Shown here piece after piece: positions 1 through 4,416 of a stretch of DNA of 6,878 nucleotides. Both the position numbers and the translations under genes were made by a program. This DNA comes from Jannaschia sp039033775 (GTDB lineage: Bacteria > Pseudomonadota > Alphaproteobacteria > Rhodobacterales > Rhodobacteraceae), in the NCBI GenBank assembly GCA_039033775.1, contig JBCCCB010000219.1:1-6878 (forward strand), in the 5' to 3' direction. The notes below the pieces were generated by a model. It made no database searches. It saw nothing but the letters and a program-made list of their open reading frames with translations, and was not told the origin of the DNA. Every line of letters begins with the position of its first letter. Position 1 is the first letter of the stretch.

Positions 1-521
1 CGACCTACGAGCCGGAGGGGATCGATTTGGGCGCGTCCATCGCGTGTGACGGGTGTTGCCTGACGGTGGTGGATCGCGGTCGCGACGGCGAAGGCGGCTG
101 GTTCGACGTGGATGTCAGCGCCGAGAGCCTGTCGAAGACGGGTTTGGGCGATTGGGACGTGGGCGTGCGCGTTAATCTGGAGCGGTCCCTGAAGGTGGGC
201 GACGAACTCGGCGGCCATATCGTGTCCGGCCATGTGGACGGTGTGGCCGAGATCCTCTCGATCACCCCCGAAGGCGATTCAATGCGCTACCGCTTCCGCG
301 CGCCCGACACGCTGGCCCGGTTCATCGCGCCAAAGGGGTCTATCGCGCTGGGTGGCACATCCCTGACGGTCAATGAGGTCGAGGGGGCCGAATTCGGCGT
401 CAACCTTATCCCCCACACCCAGCAGGTCACCACCTGGGGGGGGGCCAGGGTCGGCGACCGGGTGAACCTGGAGATCGACACGCTGGCCCGATACGTGGCG
501 CGCCTGTCCGATGCATCCTAG
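1..521 (+). CDS. ribE: Riboflavin synthase alpha subunit, 5'-truncated by window edge
   Basis: This cytosolic enzyme dismutates two molecules of 6,7-dimethyl-8-ribityllumazine to riboflavin plus the pyrimidine precursor, the last step of the pathway. The frame is open from the edge: the first full codon is at base 3 and gives TYEPEGIDLGASIA, and 172 residues are visible. The family is about 200 residues long, so roughly 30 N-terminal residues lie outside. Both lumazine-binding repeats are recognisable. The first has DGCCLTV (compare NGCCLTV in E. coli) and VNLERSLKVGDELGGH followed by SGHVDG. The second has FIAPKGSIALGGTSLTVNEV and then NLIPHTQQVTTWG. The second repeat has GG where DG is usual before the SLTV motif. 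A TTG at 27 should not be taken as the start, because conserved sequence continues upstream of it. ribH and ribB lie downstream but are separated from this gene by four others. Some nomenclatures call the gene ribC. Confidence 0.95.
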   Translation, partial: TYEPEGIDLGASIACDGCCLTVVDRGRDGEGGWFDVDVSAESLSKTGLGDWDVGVRVNLERSLKVGDELGGHIVSGHVDGVAEILSITPEGDSMRYRFRAPDTLARFIAPKGSIALGGTSLTVNEVEGAEFGVNLIPHTQQVTTWGGARVGDRVNLEIDTLARYVARLSDAS

Positions 522-541
522 CCCAAGCGCATGCCGGCCAG

Positions 542-555
542 TTGATATACGTCAA
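542..555. promoter_or_regulatory. FNR/FnrL/Dnr-type palindrome upstream of the DUF465 gene
   Basis: The sequence TTGAT-ATAC-GTCAA matches the TTGA-N6-TCAA core recognised by CRP/FNR-family anaerobic regulators, which are FnrL and Dnr/NnrR types in Rhodobacterales. It lies in the short gap after ribE, with its right end 65 bases before the ATG at 621. The match and position are seen directly; regulator binding is inferred. I could not place a convincing -10 box at class I or class II spacing, which lowers confidence. Confidence 0.4.
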
Positions 556-557
556 GG

Positions 558-579
558 TGTCCCATCCGGCGATGGGACA
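558..579 (+). other. Perfect 9-bp stem with 4-base loop in the DUF465 leader
   Basis: Arm TGTCCCATC (558-566) and arm GATGGGACA (571-579) are perfect reverse complements around a CGGC loop. There is no T-run after it (GCGTGGG follows), so it is not a canonical intrinsic terminator for ribE. The right arm can pair instead with TGTCCCAT at 622-629, which overlaps the DUF465 start codon. It may be the ribE transcript end, a regulatory stem in the DUF465 leader, or both. Confidence 0.5.
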
Positions 580-620
580 GCGTGGGACCAACGACACGAG
601 AAGAGAGGGAGTCCCGTATC

Positions 621-866
621 ATGTCCCATGTGCCCCACGAATTGGCCGAAGAATTTCCGGATGCAGCCGCCAAGATCTCGCATCTGAAAGTCAGTTCGCC
701 CCATTTCGCCAAGCTGGCGGACGAATATCACGAGGTGAATCGCGAGATCCATCGGGCCGAGACCAACGTCGAGCCGACCTCCGACGAGCACGAGCAGCAG
801 ATGCGCCGCCGCCGGATGCATCTGAAGGACGAGATCGCGGCGATGCTGGCCAAGACCGACGCCTGA
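621..866 (+). CDS. YdcH/DUF465-family small protein
   Basis: This is an 81-residue, soluble, highly charged and probably all-helical protein of the YdcH/DUF465 type, whose biochemical role is not established. The recognisable core is FPDAAAKISHLKVSSPHFAKL (split here at FPDAAAKIS / HLKVSSPHFAKL, residues 12-32) followed by ADEYHEVNREIHRAE (33-47) and a C-terminal basic-acidic helix, QQMRRRRMHLKDEIAAML (59-76). The pattern of H-x-L at about residue 21, 'F..L...Y..VN..I.R.E' and a final 'L+DEI..ML' helix is the family signature, and the length is typical. I chose the ATG at 621 because GGAG (608-611) lies nine bases upstream; a GTG at 582 in the same frame lies inside the inverted-repeat leader. 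The gene has its own leader with an FNR-like box and runs convergent to the GNAT gene with a 3-base gap. Confidence 0.88.
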   Translation: MSHVPHELAEEFPDAAAKISHLKVSSPHFAKLADEYHEVNREIHRAETNVEPTSDEHEQQMRRRRMHLKDEIAAMLAKTDA

Positions 867-874
867 GTGTCAGG
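862..874. terminator. Short hairpin spanning both stop codons at the DUF465/GNAT junction
   Basis: CCTGA (862-866) and TCAGG (870-874) are perfect complements around GTG. The stem contains the TGA of the DUF465 gene and, on the minus strand, the TGA of the GNAT gene. Three of the five pairs follow automatically from two facing TGA codons, and there is no T-tract, so a terminator role is only a guess. Confidence 0.25.
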
Positions 875-1379
875 TCGACCGGGTTAGGTGGAAGACTGGC
901 TCGGGGAAGCCCTGATCGTGGAGCGTATCCACTTGGGTCAGGCCGAGACGGGCCAAGACTGCTAGCATCGCGGCGTTGCGCGCATCGGTGATGAGCACGA
1001 TGCGGCGAGCCGGGGTTTCGGCGAAAACCAGATCGGCCGCCGCTCGGATGGCCTGCGGAGCGAGACCTTGGCCCTGGGCGGTCCGGGCCAGGGTTATGCC
1101 CAGTTCCAATTCGGTTCCGTCGGCAGCCAAGTGCAGGCCCAGATCGCCGACCAGTTCATCGTCTCCGGGTCGCGCGATGGCCACTTGCCACCAGCCGCCG
1201 CGCGGGAAGGGCGGCTCCGTTTCCATGGCCGTCACGGCGCGCAGGGCGCCGTTCCGGTCCAACGGGTCCCAACTCTGATATCGGCCGACCTCCGGGTCGG
1301 ACCGGATCCCGTGGAACGCCTCCGCATCCGAGGAACGGAACCGGCGCAACACGATATCGCCCCGTCGCAGCGGCAACAT
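870..1379 (-). CDS. GNAT-family N-acetyltransferase (RimJ/RimL-like)
   Basis: This is a predicted acetyl-CoA-dependent N-acyltransferase of 169 residues, the usual single-domain GNAT size; its substrate cannot be read from the sequence. The first strand is GDIVLRRFRSSDAEAFH (residues 7-23), followed by the typical 'SDPEVGRYQSW' turn (27-37). The central strands are WWQVAIA (63-69) and ELVGDLGLHL (75-84). Motif A is ELGITLARTAQGQGLAPQAI (90-111 region) with the Q-x-x-G-x-A pyrophosphate loop at 102-107, and motif B-like DARNAAMLAVLARLGL is at 132-147. I chose the ATG at 1379 because GNAT similarity begins just after it. No good Shine-Dalgarno sequence precedes it. Instead it overlaps the stop of a 30-codon upstream ORF (TGATG), which suggests coupled translation or a frameshifted N-terminus. 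An in-frame start as far up as 1574 is possible, but that extension reads like non-coding sequence. Confidence 0.85.
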   Translation of the reverse strand: MLPLRRGDIVLRRFRSSDAEAFHGIRSDPEVGRYQSWDPLDRNGALRAVTAMETEPPFPRGGWWQVAIARPGDDELVGDLGLHLAADGTELELGITLARTAQGQGLAPQAIRAAADLVFAETPARRIVLITDARNAAMLAVLARLGLTQVDTLHDQGFPEPVFHLTRST

Positions 1380-1471
1380 CAGAGTCGGCGCGCCGACAAA
1401 GCGCCCGGGCCGATGGCGCGGCGGCCGGGTTTGACGAGCAGCGCTGCCGGGCCGATGAGATCGATCTGCAT
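1379..1471 (-). CDS. Possible 30-aa upstream ORF or split N-terminus of the GNAT gene
   Basis: On the minus strand an ATG at 1471 opens a 30-codon frame starting MQIDLIGPAALLVKPGRR and ending in TGA at 1381-1379. The last A of that stop is also the first A of the GNAT ATG (TGATG). The frame is different from the GNAT frame. The upstream GG-rich stretch is only a weak ribosome site. It could be a leader peptide that couples translation to the GNAT gene. Alternatively, one inserted base within the CCCGGGC stretch near 1403-1409 would join it to the GNAT frame as ...IGPGRFVGAPTL..., giving a protein about 30 residues longer. I cannot decide between these, and it may also be chance. Confidence 0.35.
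   Translation of the reverse strand: MQIDLIGPAALLVKPGRRAIGPGALSARRL
1384..1397. repeat. Perfect 14-bp palindrome before the GNAT start
   Basis: GTCGGCGCGCCGAC is fully self-complementary and ends five bases upstream of the GNAT ATG on the minus strand, inside the upstream ORF. It could be an operator or an RNA stem hiding the start region. GC-rich DNA makes such palindromes less surprising. Confidence 0.3.
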
Positions 1472-1531
1472 GTCCAGGACCCTGCCGGTGGCTGGGAGCG
1501 TTGGTCAAGGCTGGACATCCGAAGGCCGACG

Positions 1532-1548
1532 CGGTCCGATCAGGACCG
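1532..1548. repeat. 6-bp inverted repeat directly before a Shine-Dalgarno
   Basis: CGGTCC (1532-1537) and GGACCG (1543-1548) are perfect complements around GATCA. The right arm abuts the AGGAGG ribosome site of the next gene. The position would suit an operator or a translation-modulating stem for the gene starting at 1561. No regulator can be named. Confidence 0.3.
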
Positions 1549-1554
1549 AGGAGG
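1549..1554 (+). promoter_or_regulatory. Shine-Dalgarno that fixes the 1561 start
   Basis: A perfect AGGAGG lies six bases before the ATG at 1561. It settles the start of the unknown gene against an upstream in-frame TTG at 1501, which has no such site. Confidence 0.8.
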
Positions 1555-1560
1555 CCCGAT

Positions 1561-2106
1561 ATGACCCCAGGCATCGGCCATAATTCGCGGCAGGATTTCG
1601 ACGGCTATACCGGGCGCCTGCACCAATGGCGTCGCGCGCGCACCGCGTTGCTTGGCAAGGCGTTACCCTTGGAGGTGGTCCGGATGCGCGTGCGGCGGGC
1701 GGCGGCTTTGGGTCTCGATTACGGGACCTATGCGAGCGTGCGGGCGACAACGGGGCGGGATATCGTGGCGCTGCTGTTTTCGTCGAACGCGCTGGGCATG
1801 CTTCGGCGGGCCGAGATGGATGCCGTCTGCGCCGCCAAACTGGCCCGGGTCGAGGCGGCGTTGGGCGGGTTGATCCATGCGCCTTTGGTGGTCGAATCCG
1901 TCGCACCTTTGGATTGGGCCGACCGGGCGCCGGGGTTTCAGTTGAGTTGGAGCGACATGTCGGCCCGGTTGCGTGGGGTGTTGCAAGAGAAGGGTCTGCC
2001 GCCCGACGGTGTTCTGATGGTCGGCGATACGGCGTTCGAGGCCTCTTGGTGCCCGGCGGCCAAGGCGGCGGGATATCTCAGCGGCGAACGATACTTCCGG
2101 ATGTGA
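1561..2106 (+). CDS. Conserved-looking protein of unknown function, GIGHNS N-terminus
   Basis: I cannot assign a function. The product is 181 residues, soluble, with no signal peptide or membrane segment. It opens with MTPGIGHNSR; GIGHNS near the N-terminus recurs in many uncharacterised alphaproteobacterial proteins. A basic region follows (WRRARTALLGKALPLEVVRM, 23-42, then RVRRAAALGLDYGTYASVRA, 43-62). Next is a hydrophobic strand with a polar end, DIVALLFSSNAL (67-78), a helical middle (residues 82-105), and near the C-terminus GVLMVGDTAFEASW (150-163) followed by AAKAAGYL (166-173). The last block looks like HAD-phosphatase motif IV and SSN like motif II, but I find no DxD nucleophile motif at the N-terminus, so I do not call it a HAD enzyme. 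The start is set by the AGGAGG at 1549. It is convergent with the Nudix gene, 14 bases away. The overall impression is of a Rhodobacterales family conserved at this locus, which is recollection rather than proof. Confidence 0.82.
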   Translation: MTPGIGHNSRQDFDGYTGRLHQWRRARTALLGKALPLEVVRMRVRRAAALGLDYGTYASVRATTGRDIVALLFSSNALGMLRRAEMDAVCAAKLARVEAALGGLIHAPLVVESVAPLDWADRAPGFQLSWSDMSARLRGVLQEKGLPPDGVLMVGDTAFEASWCPAAKAAGYLSGERYFRM

Positions 2107-2121
2107 CGCGCGCTGCGCGTC
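2105..2121. terminator. Hairpin shared by two convergent gene ends
   Basis: GACGCGC (2105-2111) and GCGCGTC (2115-2121) form a perfect 7-bp stem around GCT. The stem fills the whole 14-base gap and includes the last two bases of the upstream gene's TGA and the final base of the Nudix TAG. It is a candidate bidirectional transcription end. There is no T-tract on either side, so it is not a textbook intrinsic terminator. Confidence 0.4.
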
Positions 2122-2516
2122 TATCGCCGATCCACCAGCCAGCGCAGGACGAGATCGACGTTCTCGACCGTGTGGTAGCGCACGACGGCCGGGATCGGCA
2201 CCCAGAGCGCCTCGTCCGCATCGTCATCCGCCACCGGCTCGCCGGCCTGCCAATGGCATTGGGTCGCGACCAGCAGATAATGGTGATCCACCCCGATCGC
2301 GTCGATCACGCCGAGATGGGCGCCGGGGCGGGCGGTCACGCCCGTCTCCTCGGCCAGTTCGCGGATGGCGGCGTCGCGCGCCGTCTCACCCCATTCCACA
2401 TGGCCACCCGGAAAGCCCCAAAGTCCCGCCGCCGGGGCGCGTGCGCGGCGCACCATCAGCACCGCGCCGTCCCGTTCCACCACGGCCAAGGCGCCGACCT
2501 TCGGATATCGCGTCAT
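2121..2516 (-). CDS. Nudix hydrolase
   Basis: This is a 131-residue soluble Nudix hydrolase, which cleaves a nucleoside diphosphate linked to another group; the particular substrate cannot be told from sequence. The Nudix box GX5EX7REUXEEXGU is complete: GHVEWGE begins at residue 38, RELAEETGV ends at residue 60, and the metal-binding glutamates in REL.EE are intact. The N-terminal strand is KVGALAVVERDGAVLMVRR (6-24), then GLWGFPGG (31-38). A second strand, HHYLLVATQCHW, follows the box, and DDADEALWVPIPAV near the end is the usual Nudix C-terminal element. The start at 2516 has GGGAGGG-like sequence (complement of 2523-2530) about six bases upstream. It is divergent from ribB across 78 bases. 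That proximity makes a nucleotide or flavin-nucleotide housecleaning role tempting, but nothing in the protein shows it. Confidence 0.94.
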   Translation of the reverse strand: MTRYPKVGALAVVERDGAVLMVRRARAPAAGLWGFPGGHVEWGETARDAAIRELAEETGVTARPGAHLGVIDAIGVDHHYLLVATQCHWQAGEPVADDDADEALWVPIPAVVRYHTVENVDLVLRWLVDRR

Positions 2517-2594
2517 GCGTGACCCTCCCTGCGCGCCCGCACTGGCACATGGGCGGGGCGGCGGCTACATCCTTGCAGAGCAGGAGGTGTTGCC
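2517..2594. promoter_or_regulatory. Divergent intergenic region carrying the Nudix and ribB start signals
   Basis: These 78 bases must hold both 5' ends. The clear signals are the two ribosome sites, at 2523-2530 (minus) and 2582-2587 (plus). For ribB, CTGGCA (2542-2547) and TACATC (2566-2571) with 18-base spacing is the best promoter-like pair I find, and it is weak. The region is too short for an FMN riboswitch plus promoter, and I see no conserved RFN-element blocks. Confidence 0.4.
2582..2587 (+). promoter_or_regulatory. Strong Shine-Dalgarno of ribB
   Basis: AGGAGG lies seven bases before the ATG at 2595 and fixes the ribB start. Confidence 0.8.
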
Positions 2595-3713
2595 ATGGCC
2601 GATCCCATCCCCTTCGAGGCCCCCGGCCCCGTCGAGCGCGAGAATTCCGACGTTATCTCGAAGATCGAGGACATTCTGGAGGATGCCCGCAACGGGCGCA
2701 TGTTCATCCTGGTCGATCACGAGGACCGGGAGAACGAAGGCGATCTGGTGATCCCCGCCCAGATGGCCACGCCCGATGCGATCAACTTCATGGCCAGCCA
2801 CGGGCGGGGCCTGATCTGTCTGACCCTGCCGGGCGAGCGGATCGACGCTTTGGGCCTGCCGTTGATGGCTTCGCATAACTCGTCGCGGCACGAGACCGCC
2901 TTTACCATCTCCATCGAGGCTCGCGAGGGCGTGACCACCGGCATTTCGGCCCATGACCGTGCGCGTACGGTCAGCGTGGCCATCGACGCCTCCAAGGGCG
3001 CCGCCGATATTGCGACACCCGGCCACGTTTTCCCGCTGCGCGCCCGCGATGGCGGCGTGCTGGTCCGCGCGGGCCACACAGAGGCCGCCTGCGACATCGC
3101 GCGGTTGGCCGGGCTGAACCCGTCGGGTGTGATCTGCGAGATCATGAAGGAAGACGGGTCGATGGCCCGCCTGCCCGACCTGATCGCGTTCGCCCAGCGG
3201 CACGGGTTGAAGATCGGGACGATCAGCGACCTGATTTCTTATCGTCGGCGGCATGACAATTTGGTCAACCAGACCGCGTCCACGCCCGTCACGTCCAAAA
3301 TGGGCGGTGAGTGGCTGATGCGGGTCTTCACGGACGAGACCCAGGGGGCGGAGCATATCGTTCTGACCAAGGGCGACATCTCCGACGGTCCGGTCTTGGT
3401 GCGGATGCACGCCATGAACCCGCTGGAGGACGCGCTAGGCATCGGCGACAGCGACCTGGCCGGCGCCATGAAGGTGATCGCCGGCGAGGGGCGGGGCGTC
3501 GTCGTGTTGCTGCGCGATACGGAAATGAAACTCGATCCCGGCGGGGTGTCGCCCCAGAAGCTGCGGCAATATGGGCTGGGCGCGCAGATCCTGGCCGCAT
3601 TGGGCCTGCACGAGCTGGAACTGGTGACGAATTCGGGGGCGCCGAAAGTCGTGGGGCTGGATGCCTATGGCCTGTCGATCGTTGGGACCCGGCCGATCCC
3701 GGAGGTCGGGTAG
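2595..3713 (+). CDS. ribB: 3,4-dihydroxy-2-butanone 4-phosphate synthase with degenerate GTP cyclohydrolase II-like C-terminus
   Basis: The enzyme converts ribulose 5-phosphate to 3,4-dihydroxy-2-butanone 4-phosphate plus formate, supplying the four-carbon unit for lumazine. The 372-residue product has a full RibB domain (about 21-218). It shows the acidic Mg-binding loop DHEDRENEGDL (41-51), INFMASHGRGLIC (63-75), HETAFTISIEAREGVTTGIS (99-118), TPGHVFPLRA (141-150), RAGHTEA (158-164) and EDGSMARLPDL (186-196). The second half (about 235-372) follows the RibA fold (VLVRMHAMNPLEDALG at 267-282, EGRGVVVLLRD at 298-308, LELVTNSGAPKVVGL at 341-355). However, the SECxTGD...RCDCG zinc site and the EGRNIGL and catalytic Asp/Arg segments are absent. 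It is usually annotated ribBA, but only the RibB half looks active, the arrangement sometimes called RibBX. The stop is one base before the ribH ATG, so the two are surely co-transcribed. Confidence 0.96.
   Translation: MADPIPFEAPGPVERENSDVISKIEDILEDARNGRMFILVDHEDRENEGDLVIPAQMATPDAINFMASHGRGLICLTLPGERIDALGLPLMASHNSSRHETAFTISIEAREGVTTGISAHDRARTVSVAIDASKGAADIATPGHVFPLRARDGGVLVRAGHTEAACDIARLAGLNPSGVICEIMKEDGSMARLPDLIAFAQRHGLKIGTISDLISYRRRHDNLVNQTASTPVTSKMGGEWLMRVFTDETQGAEHIVLTKGDISDGPVLVRMHAMNPLEDALGIGDSDLAGAMKVIAGEGRGVVVLLRDTEMKLDPGGVSPQKLRQYGLGAQILAALGLHELELVTNSGAPKVVGLDAYGLSIVGTRPIPEVG
3701..3705 (+). promoter_or_regulatory. ribH Shine-Dalgarno inside the end of ribB
   Basis: GGAGG overlaps the last ribB codons, nine bases before the ribH ATG at 3715. 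It selects that start over an in-frame ATG at 3661, which lies well inside ribB. Confidence 0.7.
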
Positions 3714-3714
3714 G

Positions 3715-4221
3715 ATGGCCGGCCATTCCGACAACGTCCTGGACCTGCCGTCTTTCGAGGAGGCGCCGAAGGTCCTGATCGTGATCGCGCCTTATTACGG
3801 GGCCATCTCCGAAGCACAGCTGGCCTCGGCCAGGGCCGTGTTGGAGCGCGGGGGAGCCACGCATGAGACGGTGGAAGTGCCCGGCTCCTTGGAAATCCCC
3901 ACGGCCATCGGCATCGCGCATCGGCAGGCCGAATTCGATGGCTACGTCGCCTTGGGCTGCGTGATCCGGGGCCGGACGTCCCATTACGACATCGTCGTAA
4001 CCGAGAGTGCGCGGGGCATCGCGACCCTGGGCTTGACGGGTGCGTGCATCGGCAATGGGATCATTACAGTCGAGAACATGGAGCAGGCCGAGGAGCGGGC
4101 CGATGCCGCCCGGCTGGACACGGCGGGCGGTGCAGCGCAGGCGGCGCTGCATCTGATCCATCTGCAGCGGACGTTGAAGAAGGCGCCGAAGGGGATCGGG
4201 TTCAAGGCGACAGGGGTCTGA
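3715..4221 (+). CDS. ribH: 6,7-dimethyl-8-ribityllumazine synthase
   Basis: This enzyme condenses 5-amino-6-ribitylaminouracil with 3,4-dihydroxy-2-butanone 4-phosphate to form 6,7-dimethyl-8-ribityllumazine. The family forms pentamers or icosahedral 60-mers. The 168 residues span the whole fold: APYYGAISEAQL (25-36) carries the aromatic residue that stacks on the pyrimidine, VPGSLEIPTAI (55-65) binds substrate, and VALGCVIRGRTSHYDIV (78-94) carries the catalytic His at about residue 90. GNGIITVENMEQAEERAD (113-130) carries the phosphate-binding Arg at about 128. It starts one base after the ribB stop, with its ribosome site inside ribB, so translation is probably coupled and the product stoichiometric with RibB, whose product it uses. 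About 11 extra residues precede the first strand. Confidence 0.97.
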   Translation: MAGHSDNVLDLPSFEEAPKVLIVIAPYYGAISEAQLASARAVLERGGATHETVEVPGSLEIPTAIGIAHRQAEFDGYVALGCVIRGRTSHYDIVVTESARGIATLGLTGACIGNGIITVENMEQAEERADAARLDTAGGAAQAALHLIHLQRTLKKAPKGIGFKATGV

Positions 4222-4416
4222 CAAATCCACCGTCGTTGTCCCGAGCGCCCGGTCATACTCACCCCGCTCTCACCTTCGATGGCGGCGGCTCGAGGTATCC
4301 CGACCAGCTATCCAGAACGAGCCTGCGATTGAGGCGCGGACCAGTACGGACATGTCGCACCGGTAGGCTGGCCTGGCCCATTGACCCACGCCCCGCCGCC
4401 CCATAGGTGCGCGCCC
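4222..4416. other. 195-base non-coding gap between ribH and nusB
   Basis: I find no convincing gene here. The only regular element is an inverted repeat, GGCTCG (4287-4292) with CGAGCC (4318-4323), a 6-bp stem with a 25-base loop. A minus-strand frame from an ATG at 4353 to 4270 (27 codons) has no ribosome site or family resemblance. TTGACC at 4381-4386 resembles a -35 box but has no -10 partner at useful spacing before the nusB start. The gap could hold a nusB promoter, a ribH terminator or a small RNA; none can be shown. Confidence 0.4.

Noticed and set aside
582..620. GTG at 582 as start of the DUF465 gene
   Set aside because: The added 13 residues do not resemble the family, and the ATG at 621 has its own ribosome site; the stretch is part of the inverted-repeat leader.
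1380..1574. N-terminal 65-residue extension of the GNAT protein from 1574
   Set aside because: The extension is Pro/Arg/His-rich, has no GNAT similarity, and GNAT homology begins just after the ATG at 1379.
1561..2106. HAD-superfamily phosphatase call for the unknown protein
   Set aside because: Only motif II-like and motif IV-like strings are visible; the essential DxD nucleophile motif is missing (DYGT is the closest string and lacks the second Asp).
1626..2522. 298-codon plus-strand frame running through the unknown gene and the Nudix gene
   Set aside because: It crosses two real genes, one of them on the other strand, and its product has no family features.
2541..2560. TGGCAC resembling a sigma-54 -24 element before ribB
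   Set aside because: There is no TTGC-type -12 element at the required spacing; GGGCGG follows instead.
2517..2594. FMN (RFN) riboswitch upstream of ribB
   Set aside because: The gap is only 78 bases and I see none of the conserved RFN blocks; a covariance-model search would be decisive.
2565..3410. Long open frame on the minus strand opposite ribB (281 codons)
   Set aside because: It is fully antisense to the clearly conserved ribB, has His/Asp/Gly/Gln-rich composition typical of GC-rich shadow frames, and shows no recognisable domain.
3328..4230. 300-codon minus-strand frame opposite ribB/ribH
   Set aside because: Arg/Pro-rich shadow of two strongly conserved genes; no ribosome site or motif.
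4270..4353. 27-codon minus-strand frame in the ribH-nusB gap
   Set aside because: No ribosome site, no family resemblance and no coding-like context; length is within chance expectation.
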